NCBI GenBank assembly: GCA_014529385.2
Contig: CM043964.1
Coordinates: forward strand, 7,949,497-8,013,496
DNA: 64,000 nt
Source of the DNA: Adiantum capillus-veneris
Taxonomy: Eukaryota > Streptophyta > Polypodiopsida > Polypodiales > Pteridaceae
Reading direction: 5' to 3'
Positions 44,970 to 57,844 of the stretch are shown here, in pieces. Below the pieces are notes generated by a model. It did no database searches. It was given only the letters and a program-made list of their open reading frames with translations, and was not told the DNA's origin. The translations under genes were made by a program, and so were the position numbers. The stretch's first letter is position 1. Each line of letters starts with the position of its first letter.

Positions 44970-46545
44970 ACTTTCTCAAATTCTTCTTAGCTTATCTTGA
45001 CAATGTACTTTTTTGATTAATTATGGGATATTCTACTCTAACTGCCACTCTAGATTTCTTTATCTATTAGTAGGCCATGGTGGAGCTCTTTTCTCTACCT
45101 TGCTTTAAGTGTAATGATCATAGTATTGCCATAGCCTTCCAACGTGGAGGAGGCCTCGATTGGGGATTTATATCATTTGTAGGACAGGTTGGTGGGAACC
45201 CCACTTATGTAGATAAATTATCTGTTGAACTCATCATGTGGGAGCACCTTTGGATACCTACCAAATTAGTGGAAAGGGTACATTCCATTCCCCACTTCAC
45301 TCCATCAATACCGAGTTGCTCTAAGGCCTTTGCTTGATTTTTTTTTTCCAAAGCATGGCATGTCTAATTCACTAGTGCCCATGTGGATCTCACATTTTTT
45401 TCTCCTCATCCTTTGCTTGATGCTCAACTATTGCATGCCTACCTTTGCTCCTCGTGGGTGGTTGGCTCAGAAGGTTTTATGTAATAACTAGTGGCTCTGC
45501 TCAATGATTTGATTCCACTTTTGCTAGATCATTTTCTTGTACCAATGTTACTTGGAAGGTGGTATCTAGCTGGTATCGGCTTTCAATTGGCTGCTAACAT
45601 CTATTTAACAGGTGAGGGTTTTTCTTGCCCTCACTTAGCCTTGTAATAACTTTAGTGCGTTGCAATATTATAAATGGAATATCAGAGGTAGTCTACATCT
45701 TGATATTGACGATAGCCTTGCAACACGGTTTGAGTCTCGGGGGGTGCACCTTTAAGAAACTATCAATATAACATGCGTTCAAAGGGTATTAAAAAACCCC
45801 TTTACTTACATCCTTAGGGTAATAAAATGACCCCTTTTTCTTAAAAAAGTTATGGGTTTTTCTCCGAAATCAATTATAAAACACCTTTTGTCAATATAAT
45901 CCTATTAAAATTTTATAATTTTGGCATTAAAAAAATCCATTCATTTGAAATCACGTGGTAAATTACATGTCTAAGAGGTGAACCCCTCGATGTTTGAGTG
46001 AACGTGTTTGATGGTCGGGATGCTGTCTTTGCGGTTGAAAAACTCTGTTGCCTTTGTCTCTCTAGAAATACCTACTCTTTCTCAGGTGCTTTTCTAAAAA
46101 TCTGTTGAAATATATTAGAGACTTAGCATATACTGGCAAAGATCATAGATAAATACTTATTAGTGGTGATTAAATTACTCACTAAGGCTAATGAATCATG
46201 TGGTAGTGTGCATGGTAAATAATGAAGAGGCGCTTGCGCAATAATCATTTTTTAACTTTTGACAAATTTTGAAATGTATACCTAATGGCATATTATGGTT
46301 GAATGCTTGGCCTTGATAATTTGAGAAGCTTCATAATATGTGGTAGATTGTGATGCTAAATTCTTAACATGTTGTAAAATTTTATGAATGGGCATTGAAC
46401 TTGTCAGATCTCTATCTATTGGTGGCTTGGATGGAGCACACCTCAGTAGGATATGGTGTAAAACTGATAAAGATCTTTCTAGTGGCATGTATTACATGGA
46501 AGTAATGTTGGATGCTATTGTCTTTTGGGATTTCTGACAAAATGG
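44970..46545 (+). repeat. long direct repeat, copy 1 (about 1.5 kb)
   Basis: Starts CTTTCTCAAATTCTTCTTAGC and matches 47211-48690 through to CTTTCTAGTGGCATGTATTACA. Its place after an integrase end suggests it is most of a gypsy 3' LTR (inference). Confidence 0.8.
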
Positions 46546-47210
46546 AGGTACAACTGTTGTTGATACTGAAGTCAGTTCATTTGAAGTAAAATGGGATATT
46601 TTGTTGAGTTTTTACTGCGTATAGTTGATACTATGGGTTGCTCAATCTTCAAGATTTTTTTGGTATGGAGCGACTTTACTGGCTTTTTATACCTTGGAGA
46701 TTTAGCTTATACTTTAATTTTTTGACGTTTTTGTTGTGTTTATACTAGGAACTTTTGACCGAGTGTAAGTACTTTTTTTTGTACCTAGACCTCCCCTTTA
46801 GGCTTCTAATTTGGATGGCTTGATTAATACAAGGCTAGGGTAGCAAGTGCTTGGTATGGCTAGCCTCGACCTAAAATTGTTATCTAAACTATGTATTCTT
46901 GAAGATTTGGAGCTTACTATGGACTATGTACTATTGTAGTTCAATGCTAGCTTATTTAAAAAAAAACTAGGCTAAAATTTACAATGGTATATACTTTCTC
47001 TCTGAACAAGATTTTTTTATACCAATCCCTTTTCTTTCCCCTTTTACCATGCCTCATTAAATAGGGCAGTCATCACTAGAGATGTAGTAGTCATAATAAC
47101 CTTGATATGTAATACACACACAAGCATACTTTTATCAAGTATGATTTCCATACTCCATTGCCATGGAATAACGGGGATGTCGAGTTGTTCTCTGTCTTTG
47201 CCCCAAAGCT
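46546..47210. other. spacer between the two long direct repeats
   Basis: AT-rich, no gene seen. Confidence 0.4.
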
Positions 47211-48690
47211 TTCTCAAATTCTTCTTAGCTTATCTTGCTAATGTACGTTTTTTGAAAAATTATGGATATTCTCCTCTAACTGCCACTCTAGATTTATTTA
47301 TCTATTAGTAGGCCATGGCGGAGCTCTTTTCTCTACCTTGCTTTAAGTGTAATGATCATAGTATTGCCATAGCCTTCCAATGTGGAGTAGGCCTCGATTG
47401 GTGATTTATATCATTTGTAGGACAGGTTGGTGGGAACCCCACTTATGTAGATAAATTATATGTTGAACTCATCACGTGGGAGCACCTTTGGATACCTACC
47501 AAATTAGTGGAAAGGGTACATTCCATTCCCCACTTCACTGCATCAATACCGAGTTGCTCTAAGGCCTTTGCTTGATTTTTTTTTCCAAAGCATGGCATGT
47601 CTAATCCACTAGGGCCCATGTGGATCTCACATTTTCTTCTCCTCATACTTTGCTTGATGCTCAACTATTGCATGCCTACCTTTGCTCCTTATGGGTGGCT
47701 GGCTCAGAAGGTTTTGGGTAATAACTAATGACCCTCCTCAATGATTCTATGCCATTTTTGTTGGATCTTTTTCTTGTAACAATGTTACTTGGAAGGTGGT
47801 ATCTAGCTGGTATCGGCTTTCAATTGGCTGCTAACATCTATTTAACAAGTGAATTTTTTTCTTGCCCTCACTTAGCCTTGCAATAACTTTAGTGCGTTGC
47901 AATATTATGAATGGAATATGGGAGGTGGTCTACATCTTGATATTGATGATAGCCTTGCAGCACGGTTTGAGTCTTGGGGGGTACACCTTTAAGAAACTAT
48001 TCATATAACATGTGTATAAAGGGTATTAAAGAAACCCCTTTACTTATATCCTTAAGGTAATAAAATAACCCCTTCTTCTTCAAAAAGTTATGGGTTTTTC
48101 TTTGAAACAATTAAAAAAAACCCTTTTGTCAATATAATCTTGTTAAAAATGATGATTTTGGCAATTAAAAAATCCATTCATTTGAAGTCACGTGGTAACT
48201 TACATGTCTAAGACGTGAACCCCTCAATGTTTGAGTGGATGTGTTTGATGGTATGTTGAGTGATGGTCGGGGTGATGTCTTTGCGGTTGAACAACTGTGT
48301 TGCCTTTGTCTCTCTAGAAGTACCTACTCTCTCTAATATAGTGACTTAGCATATATTGGCAAAGATCATAGATAAATACTTATTAATGGTGATTAAAGTA
48401 TTCACTGAGGCTTATGGATAATGTGGTAGTGTGTATGGTAAATAATGAAGAGGTGTTTGCGCATTCATAATTTGTTAATGCTCAATTGTTAACATGTTGT
48501 AAAATTTATTAATGGGCATTGAACTTGTCTGATCTCTATATATTGGTGGCTTTAGTGGAGCACATCTCAATAGGATATGGTGTAAAACCAATAAAGAGCT
48601 TTCTAGTGGCATGTATTACATGTAAATAATGCTAGATTCTATTGTTATTGTCTTTTGGGCTTTCTGCCAAAATGGAAGGTCCAAGTGTAA
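47211..48690 (+). repeat. long direct repeat, copy 2
   Basis: Diverged copy of 44970-46545 with several small indels. It lacks the roughly 110 bp that precede copy 1. The minus-strand chromovirus LTR starts 26 bp after its end. Confidence 0.8.
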
Positions 48691-48715
48691 TAAAGTCCAT
48701 AACTAAAACTTGGGA

Positions 48716-49458
48716 TGTTGGGGGTCCCATCGTTGCAAAGCTCCAATGACCAACAAAATCATTAATCTGGAGGGATGAGCTACCCGGCTAGGGCATGGAA
48801 ACACTCATACAATTAGTGAGCTAATCATGGCAACACGAATGGTTAACTCTATGAGGTGAACTTCTCGGCCTATGGAGGAGCTAAGCCGCAATGAAGGGCA
48901 ATCTCCACATCCACTTCTCTTCACCTCCAATCAACCCAATCACACACACTACAATTTCAAGATGCAGACAACACTAATCCTATCATGCAACACACTAATT
49001 GCAAGCACACACACATAGATCTATCAAGCACACACAAGCAAGAGAGGGCAATCACACAAGATTAGAGAGGGATTAACCACTAATTATATAAGATCTAGTT
49101 AATCTAAGCATCATAGGTAACCATAAGAAGCATGAGAGAGGCATAGTGAAAGAGAATGAATCATTGATTAGTGTTAGTCAAGTCTCATGAGCAAGGAGAA
49201 GCTCACGGACTCCATAGCCACACACCTCAAGAGCTCTCACCAACGAGTGCTCTCAAGAAAAGAGCTTGAGAACCCTAATTTCTTTTACACACTGCCTTAT
49301 ATACCTAGGGTAACAATATGCAATGTTTGGGCACCCAAGGCCTTTAGGGCTCCATCACGTACTGAATCTGCTACTGAAAGGGCGGTGGTAATGTGTGTGC
49401 TAGTCTCCACCCAATAGTGCTATCTTATGGCCTTGCCCATAGGACCCATGTCCTTACA
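48716..49458 (-). repeat. 3' LTR of the chromovirus (about 743 bp)
   Basis: In element orientation it begins TGTAAGGACATGG, directly after the purine tract and overlapping the pol stop region. It probably ends CCCCAACA at 48716. A TATATAAGG box is visible about 160 bp in. The outer end is less certain. Confidence 0.7.
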
Positions 49459-49471
49459 TTACCCCCCCCTT
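49459..49471 (-). promoter_or_regulatory. polypurine tract of the chromovirus
   Basis: Minus-strand AAGGGGGGGGTAA immediately before TGTAAGG; it also encodes the last residues of pol. Confidence 0.75.
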
Positions 49472-52337
49472 GGAGAGTCATTTTTGTCCTCAAAAACGAG
49501 TGTAGGAAAACATTTCTTAAGTGCAGAGACATTCTCCCATGTAGAACCTTCTTCAGGTCAATCTAGCCATTTTACCAACACCTGTCGTCTGACATGATGT
49601 TTGGTGCAAAGCTCATGAGAATCCAAAATCTTTTCTTGCTCATGAGGAATTCTTGGCGGTTCAATAAGGTCAACTAACACACCTGTGTCAATGACATTAT
49701 CATTCTGTCCTAGCTGTTTTCGTAAATGGATAACATGAAAAACAGGATGAATTCATGAGTGCTTTGGAAGAGCTAACTTATAGGCCACTTGACCTATACG
49801 TTTGAGAATGGTAAATGGTCCACAATAGCATGGTAAAAGTTTAACAACTTTTCCCGTCTTCAAGATTTTTGAATGCTCCGGAACTTTGAGGAAAACCTTG
49901 TCTCCTTCTTTGAAAGTAGCAAGATGATGATGCTCATCTACATACTTCTTATATCAATATTGACCTTGCTTAACATTTTGTCGAGCAACTCAAAGCATGT
50001 CAAAATGGTCTTGGAGAAAATCCTTCGCTTTCTGTATCTTCTCCTTAGCCAACCCCACCGTAACAGGTGATCTAGGTTGAAATCTCTATAAAAGCATAAA
50101 TGGACTAAACCCTGTAGTCACGTGCTTTGAACTATTATAAGAAAATTCCAATATAGGTAAGTAGTCTTCCCAATCGGTTTGATTCTTGCTAACGTACGCT
50201 CGTAGCATATCCTCTAGCACTTGATTAACTCTTTCTTTTTGACCATCCATTTCTGGATGATTAGCCGTACTTAGATTAAGTTTAGTTTCCAACTTTTGAA
50301 ACACAACTCTCCATAAGTGATTATTGAACTTTTGATCTATGTCACTAATGATACTAGCTAGAAGACCGTTCAGTTTATATATAAGCTCTACAAATAGACA
50401 TTCTAATTTTGGTGTCTTAACCGTAGTCTTAGTGGAAATGAATCGACCCATCTTTGTGAGACGGTCTACTATTACCCAAATGGCATCATGGCGACGATTT
50501 GTAGCGGGTAGTCCTACTACAAAATCCATAGAGATACTCTCCCACTTACCTTGTGGAATATCAAAAGGATGTAAAAGGCCACCTACCTTGAGGCGCTCTG
50601 CCTTATTAACTTGGCACTGTTGGCAGTTTAGTACGTACTCTTGAATATCATGATGTAAGCCCAACCAATAAAATGACCGTCGAACTAAGGCATACGTCTT
50701 ACGATACCTAGATGACCAGCACTTGGACTATCGTGACACTCAAATAAGATTTTGCGCCTAGTGTCTGATTCCTTTGGCACACATACTCTACCTTTGTGGA
50801 GTAAGTAGCCATCATCAATGGAAAAATTCTTCCATCGCTTAAGCTCTTCCTGAGTAGGGGGTGGAGCTCTGTGTGTTGGAGTTTTTATCTGCACGTGCAG
50901 AGACATGTTGATCTGGCTGTTCAGAGACATGTGAGTGTGAGGTATCCCTTTTAAAACTGCACTCCACACTTTAGCATATGATTGATCTTGTGCACACTTG
51001 CCACGTAATGACTCCTAAAATCCACTCTTTAGTTCCGTGAAAGCAAGTGAATTAATCTGAGGCATCCGGCTTAGTGCATTTGCTACTACATTATATCTCC
51101 CCTTGCGATATCGTAGCTTACAATCATAAATCTTGAAGGATTTATGCCCATCTAGCTTTATGGCCCTTCAAGTCTGTTTGAGTAGTAAACCATTTGATAC
51201 TCTCATGGTCAAAAACTACTTCAAACTCGACACCATATAAATAGTGTCGCCACTTTCATAGAGCGTGAATTATGGCATAGAGCTCTCTCTCATAGATAGA
51301 ATGATTCTGTTGAGCTCTATCTAACTATTTACTTTCAAAGGCTATAGGTCTTCCTCCCTAGAGAATTACCACACCAATGATTTTATAACTAGAATCAGTC
51401 TCTACCACAAACGACTTACGTGGGTCGATGGTTGCTAGGATGGGAGAAGTGGCTACAGCTACATTGAGCGGTTTGAAATTGCGTTTTTGGGCTTCTTCCC
51501 AAGAAAAGGTCTTACCTTTTGCTTTAAGTTGATCATTATAGGAACAATGATTTTGGCATAGTCACGGATATACTGTCGATAAAATCCATCCATGCCTAAA
51601 AATATTTGAAGCTCCTCAACCGTGTTGGGATGTGGCCATCGAAGAATGGCAGCCACCTTGTCAGCCCATCTTGATGCAAGAATAAGAGATCACATGACCG
51701 AGGTAATATATCTCTGTTTTAAAGAAATCACCCTTGCTTTGCTTAGCATACAGTGTGTGAGCTCTTAGCTGTTCAAACACTAATTGTAAGTGTTCTATGT
51801 GTTCATCTTCAGTCTTACTATAAACGAGAATGTCATCAAGGAAAACCACAACAAATTTTCCAAGATAAGGACGTAAGACACTATCCATGAGTGTCATAAA
51901 TGTAGCTAGAGCATTGGTTCGACCAAAAGGCATAACCAAAAATTTGAAATGCCTGAATCGTGTTCTAAAGGCAGTTTTGGAGATATCTTGCAGTAGGATA
52001 CGTACTTGATGGTATCCTGAATGAAGATTTATCTTTGTATAGTATCTTGCCCCGCGGAATTGATCAAACAACTCATCCACTCGAGGCAGAGGATACTTGT
52101 TCTTGATGGTTATCGCATTTAATCCGCAATAATCTACGCACATGCGCATAGTACCATCTTTTTTTATACCAATAGAATTGGTGATGCCCAAGGAAAAGTG
52201 CTAGGTCTAATGAAACCACAAGCGAGGTAGTCAGCCAACTGACTATCAACCTCCTTGGATTCTTTAGCACTCATACGGTAAAGTGATTTACTCACTGGTT
52301 TAGTGCCTGGCAAGACATCTATGCCATGCTGCACATT

Positions 52338-52341
52338 ACGT
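52338..52341. other. target duplication of the Tat-type gypsy
   Basis: ACGT here and at 61058-61061. Five bases would be usual; the fifth base does not match. Confidence 0.65.
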
Positions 52342-53474
52342 TGTCAGGAGTTTTTTGGAGCAAGGGATTGCGCATATGTACATACCCATGCATGGTGCAT
52401 CAAATAAAGGATTTCCCATTTTCCAGAGCCAGGTGGTTACGTGGGGCCCACATGTGTACAGGTAGGACACCATGTACATAGTGCATCGATTTTCATCGTT
52501 ACTAGTACCATTGTGTTTTTCTACAATAAGGAGGAGTTGGTAGCACGTAAAACTTCTCGAGGAAGCTATCCGCGGGCCGACGACGTGAGGTCAGCAGGTG
52601 CGTCAGATGGCATCTAGTGGCGTCAGGAGGGCGAACGGGGTCAATACTTGCACACAGATGAGGACGGACACAACGTGGGTGTTTGCTTGTGAGAATTATG
52701 CAGGAAGGTCATCATGAGGACCTTTTTTTGGGGCCACTTCACGTGGTGGCGAGATGCATTATTGGAAAAAAGCTGAGTGCCAGGTGTGCGGATGATGCAA
52801 AAAGGTGACAACTATGCACTGCGAGGTCAGTTTTTGGCCTGTTCGGGGTCCGTTTGAGGTCATCTAAAAGGCCAAGGGTGCCCAACTAAAAAATCTAAGT
52901 GTGGGAACTGAAAAAACTGAGAGAAGACCAGAAAAAACGTGGAGAAGAGAGGAGGAACAGCCGCAGGTGTGTTTTTTGCCCATTTTGGAGCCTGTTTTGG
53001 CCGTAAACTGCTCATCCGAGGTCGGATTTGAGCACTTTGACATTGTAGACTGGGGTTTTGGGCCGTTCCGGACGCGATGGCGCTGTCCATTTTTCCAAAT
53101 TCCTCACTCTTTTCCTGCTGTTTTTCTGTGTAAGTTCCTCCTATGAGCGAAGTTTCTGCTCCAGTTTGTGATTGTATCTGGCTTCTTTCACCCATAGTGT
53201 GTGAGCTATTTGCCCCATTGGTGTTGGCCCAATCTCAATTGTATCTAAACATCAGAAATTCTCCTCTTTTGAGCTGAGTTTTTTGGGTGTGTGTGTGTGT
53301 GTGTGTGTCTGTGTGGTGGATAGTCTCTCTCCTCTCACTCCAGAGGTGTGTTCCCTTTCTCGGCCAGGTGTGTTGTCTAAGCCGAGTGGTGCCCCATAGT
53401 GTGTGTGTGTATCTTCCCAAGAGTGTGTGTCGGGTCGTTATAGAGGCGCTGTGTGTGTTTTCATCCCGCCCACA
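52342..53474 (+). repeat. 5' LTR of the Tat-type gypsy
   Basis: TGTCAGGAGTTTTTTGG...CCCGCCCACA. Contains a GT run at about 53287-53310. Confidence 0.95.
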
Positions 53475-54547
53475 TTCTTTTGGCGTCCCCACGGAGGATC
53501 TTCTTCGAGTACCTTCTGCTTCGAGCTTCGAGCTTCGAGCTTCGGGATTACAGGTTGCAGGTTGCAGATTACAGGTTACAGGTTACAGGTTACAGGTTAC
53601 AGGAACAGGGACAGGGACAGGTACAGGTGATTCACACAGGTACAGGTAGCTGGAGTACAGTGATGTCACTTGTAGTTGTTGTGGGAATGCATCACTTGGC
53701 GCCTATTTGAGCGCATTGTCTGTTGGATTGTACGTTACTTGTGGAAACTGCCATTGTACGCCTTTGTGGAGCCATATATGGTTTTATTTGGCAGTCCCAT
53801 CCATTTCTGAGACTTGGTCTGGAAGATAGTCATTTCTGAGACTTGACTATACGCGATTTGCATTAGCTTTCGTGTGAGGGTCGATAGCGTGAGGTTTTTA
53901 TTGAGCTGGGGGATTCTCAAATGTGGAGATCCTTTCGGTGATACAGATAGCTGGAGCACCCTTTTCGTGACCTCGCCATAGGCTATGTACTAGTGAGTCC
54001 TACTTGATGCGCGGGTTCTATTGTTGACAGTTTATGCATACATAGACAGTCTATATTTTGGGTTCCTACTGCTCTACTTCTGGGGAAACTCTGTCGAAAT
54101 TTTCCCAAGTTATGATGGCTGGTTTTTTGGTATTTTGAGCCATTTATGCTGTTATGCTGCAGAAATTTTGGCAAAATCAGAGGTTGAGTCAGGTGTGCCT
54201 TCTTGGGAGCTTCATGGTTGGCTTTAATGGATGATCAAAATGGCCCTCAGTTCACTCCTTTTCATTTAACGCAAAGAATTCAGATTAATGTTCATGTGTC
54301 CAGGAAGATCTTTTTCCAGCAGCGCATAGTCTTTATGTTTGGGCCAAGAAGATTGAGAGAGATCCTGGAATGTCCTTTGCCTGTTGTCATTCCGATGATC
54401 AACTATGAAAACTCATTTGATGTGCATGTGTTTGTCCTTATCTAAAGTTGAGCTCCATTGAAGTTTCTGGGGATTGGGAAGTGAAAAGTTTTGGGTTCTT
54501 GCACGTGTGTTCGAAGGGGTTCTCAAAGCATCATAATTTGGGTAGCC
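53475..54547 (+). other. leader of the Tat-type gypsy
   Basis: TGGCGTCCCCACGG at 53481, six bases after the LTR, is a possible primer site, but I cannot assign its tRNA. A minisatellite of CTTCGAG and TTACAGG units spans 53516-53650. Blocks at 53872-53962 and 54082-54107 match the copia-2 leader. No gene seen. Confidence 0.65.
53516..53650. repeat. minisatellite (GCTTCGA, GGTTACA and GGGACA units)
   Basis: Successive short tandem units in the gypsy leader; the unit drifts from GAGCTTC to CAGGTTA to ACAGGG. Confidence 0.85.
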
Positions 54548-57500
54548 ATGGCTTTCTCTTATCCCGAGTTTCATGGAAGAAGTGATGAAGATGTGGAAGA
54601 ATTTTTGGAAAAGATGGAGGTTGCCTGCATTAGCAACCAGATTCATGACCCTACGCAAATGTTACGCCTTCTCCAAATTTGTTTGAAGAGTGATGCACGA
54701 GCTTGGTCCAAAGCATTTGAAGAGGAGTTGCGTATGGCTGATCCACCTATAAGATTGAGTTGGGACAATCTAAGGCATGGATTGGAAGTGGAGTTTGTGA
54801 AGATAGAAGACCCTGACAAAGTGTGGCAAGAAGTACAGGCTTTGGTGCAAAAGGAAGGTGAGCCAGTAGATGCGTACATACGTAAGTTTTCATTGGCATG
54901 GGAGCGAATGTGCAAGGCTTTAGCACCACAGGTACCCCCGCCTGACATGATGAAGAAGGACAGGTTCTTGGCTGGTCTTTGGGAGAATATACGTTGGAGA
55001 GTGGAGCTAAAGAAGCCTAGGACATATGAAGATGCACTAGAGGTAGCAAGGAACAAAGAGTGGAAGCTGAGGAAAATGAGCCAGTTAGGGGTGGAGTCTT
55101 TGCCAATGAGGTCTGAATTTCAGCCTATAGAGTCTTTACAAGGGCGCATGTCAGGGGTTCATCATGAACCAGTGGTTCCTGTTACTACTCAGGTTATGCC
55201 AGCAGTGGTCACTACAGCAGTGCAAGATGATGGCCTAAGGCAAGACATGAGGCAAGTGGTTGATCTGATGAAGAATCTCAGCCTAAACATGCTAGGTCAA
55301 GTGGGAAATAATCGAGGTCGAGGGCGGTTTGCAAATCAGCCAGGAGGTGAAGAAAGACCTAGGAATGGTGCTGGACAAAGTAATAGTAGGTTTTGGAGGC
55401 AGACGCCCACATGTTATAATTGTGGAGAGTTGGGTCACATCAGCCCGCAATGTGATAAGCCACCAAGGATGGGGGGAGACATGTATCCATTGCCAAGACA
55501 AGTGCTAACTAGGTCAAATGATTATGGCATCGAAATTAAGGGAGACGAAGGAACCAGTGGACTGACCCAGGAGGAAAAAGGGAAGACAAAAGTGCTAAGT
55601 GTAGTCACCTTGGAGAAGGCATCAAAGCTAGAGGATACATTAGTGATGCCTATTGGGAAGAGGACCACAGAGGAAAAGGAAGGGAGAAGTGCCCCAGGTC
55701 CTAGTAAGAAGAAAGGAAAGAGCCATGAAGGCGAGGATGTCAAGGCCAAGAGGAAAAGGAGAGCTCGTCGAAAGTTTCATGTTTCAGATTTTCCACTAGG
55801 GGATGGGCAATTAAGCTATGACTTGAAGGAGGATCTGACGAGCAGGAAGGCAGATGTTACTTTTGGGCAGCTCATAGAAATGGTTCCTAAACTAAAGCGA
55901 CAGTGGAAGAGGATGGTTAACCCAATAGAGAAAGAGCCAGAGAGAGGTTCAGTGAAGGTGTTGGCAATGGACGAGCTACCAGACATTTGTCCAATAGTAG
56001 ATGTGTGGCATAAAAGGAAAAATTTGGGACAAGGTTATGTGGATGGCGGAGCCCAAATATGCGTCATAACACACTCGTGCGTTGAGAAGATGGGTCTCAC
56101 AGTGGCTGGGGTGTCAGGTTTTCGGATCAGATTGGCAAACCATCAAAAAGTAAAATGCTTGGGTGTTGTAAAGAGCTTAGAAGTGGAGGCATATGATGCA
56201 AAGGCAGTGGTTGATTTTCATGTGATGCCAGCAGGGTTGGGAGCATATCCTATTATACTGGGCAGACCATGGTTACGTGCAGTGGGAGCTGTTCAAGATT
56301 GGCGACATGGTACGATTAGCCTCTATGGAAAGACAGGTACCAAGAAGCTTTATAATATGGACACAAGGAAACGATTAGAGGAGCTTTATGAAGATGAGGA
56401 TGAGTCTAGTGATGAAGACTCTTCCACGGTGACAGATGAGGACAGTGATAGCACTACCAGCAGTGATGAGGATGCTGATGTTTCATTTCTTTTGATGGAT
56501 AAAGAAATCCAGGAGTGTGGTTTAGTCGCATTTGCGAATGAAGTTGAAGATGAAAGTGAAGGACCTTATGAAGTGATTGAAGGGCTGATGCAAACCAAGG
56601 TTGAGTTGTCAAAAAAGCAGGAATTAATGACGCAAATGATTAGTGGAGACCTCTCAGCTATGGAGAAGGATATATATTTGCATATGCTGGCTAGTTTTCC
56701 TGATTTGTTCATTACTTCATATGAAGAGATCAGAGGGTTCAAGGGTGAAGAGATGCATATAGAGCTGAATGAAGGTGCTAAGCTAGTGCGGCAAAGGCTA
56801 AGAAGGATGGGTCAAGAGCAAATGGAAGCCTTGCGGGTAGAGGTGGACAAGTTATTGAAGGCAGGGTTCATAGTTCCAGTGGAGACCAGAGAATGGGTGA
56901 GTCCAGTTGTAGTCAGTCCAAAGAAGGATGGGAAGTGGAGAATTTGTGTAGATTTTAAACCCTTAAACGCAGCCACTAAGAAGAACCCATATCCTCTTCC
57001 ATTCATCGATCAGATCTTGGATTCAGTGGCAGGTTATGAGAGGTACAGTGTGTGTGATGGTTTTTCAGGCTATTTTCAATTGAAGATTGCTCTTAAAGAC
57101 CGCACAAAGACAACTTTTATTACGCCATGGGGCTGCTATTGCTACACAGTGTTGCCGTTTGGGTTGTCAAATGGACCATCTTTCTATCAAGAAAGAGCAA
57201 ATTGGGTGTTGGAAACATTCATTGGTAGTTGTGTTAAAGCTTTTATGGATGATTTCTGTGTTTATAGCAGTAGGGCTGAACACCATGAGAAGCTGCAGAT
57301 GGTATTGGCTCGATATGATGAATGTGGAGGACAACTAAATCCAAAGAAATGTCATCTAGCACAGCCAAGGGTGAAGTTATTGGGCCATATGGTGTCAGAA
57401 AATGGAATTGAGGCTGATCCAGATAAGGTTAAGTCTATTATTCTTCTTCCATCACCTACGAGTACGAAGCAATTGGCAACCTTTATACACAAAGTGAAGT

Positions 57501-57844
57501 ACATGGCAAGGTTTATTCCATTGTCTTCTCAGATTCTTTATCCATTACAACAAGTGGCAATGCATGATCCATTGCAATGGGATGACAAGTGTGAAGAAGT
57601 GTTTCAAGAGGTGAAAGAGGTGTTAGGGGGTTGGTCAGCCATGCAAGCTCCTGATTGGGAGAAAGTTTTTTATGTAAATCCCTCAGTAGGGGATGATGCC
57701 ATTGGAGCCATGCTATTGCAAAAGGGGAAGGGTAGCCATTATATGAGGCCAGTGTATTGTGCAAGCCGAGTGAAGTTGGTAGCGGAGAGAAAGTTCTCGG
57801 AAGTAGAGCTAGTGATGGCCAGTGTAATATTTGCTTGTCTATGA
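54548..57844 (+). pseudogene. Tat-type gag-protease-RT frame
   Basis: I chose the start MAFSYPEFHGRSDED at 54548 because the capsid domain begins there; the frame extends 19 codons upstream without gag likeness. Gag capsid-like domain to about residue 190; knuckle CYNCGELGHISPQC (about 55409); basic linker (KKGKSHEGEDVKAKRKRRAR). Protease GYVDGGAQICVITHS (about 56031), with DGG instead of D(T/S)G, as in some plant gypsy elements. An acidic serine-rich segment, then RT with SPVVVSPKKDGKWRICVDF and FMDDFCVYS (about 57243). A first RNase H begins (WEKVFYVNPSVGDDAIGAML), but TGA stops the frame at 57842-57844. The same frame then continues open, so one base change or readthrough separates the parts. 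Confidence 0.92.

Larger units (their letters stand above)
49459..52341 (-). pseudogene. chromovirus pol: RT, RNase H, integrase, chromodomain
   Basis: Read from 52341 down. RT has [19 protein letters not shown] and the intact [11 protein letters not shown] (51661-52191). RNase H has YERELYAIIHAL and EVVFDHESIKWFTTQTDL (about 51000-51460). The integrase zinc region has FECHDSPSAGHLG, and CQQCQ follows across a short frame break. The integrase core keeps D-D-E (SMDFVVGLP, IISDIDQKF, MDGQKERVNQ; 50086-50664). The SH3 part has KVVKLLPCYCGPFTILKR. The chromodomain has EKILDSHEL, HHVRRQVLVKWLD and GSTWENVS (about 49480-49640). The frame from the integrase core to the end is continuous but for five stops, four of them TGA. 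The last codon TAA (49459-49461) abuts the LTR. Confidence 0.88.

Noticed and set aside
45077-45337. 86-aa frame in the long direct repeat
   Set aside because: The matching copy at 47317 has stops in the frame; no domain recognised.
52860-53195. 111-aa minus-strand frame, repeated at 60443-60778
   Set aside because: It lies wholly inside the LTR, is duplicated because the LTR is, and shows no domain.
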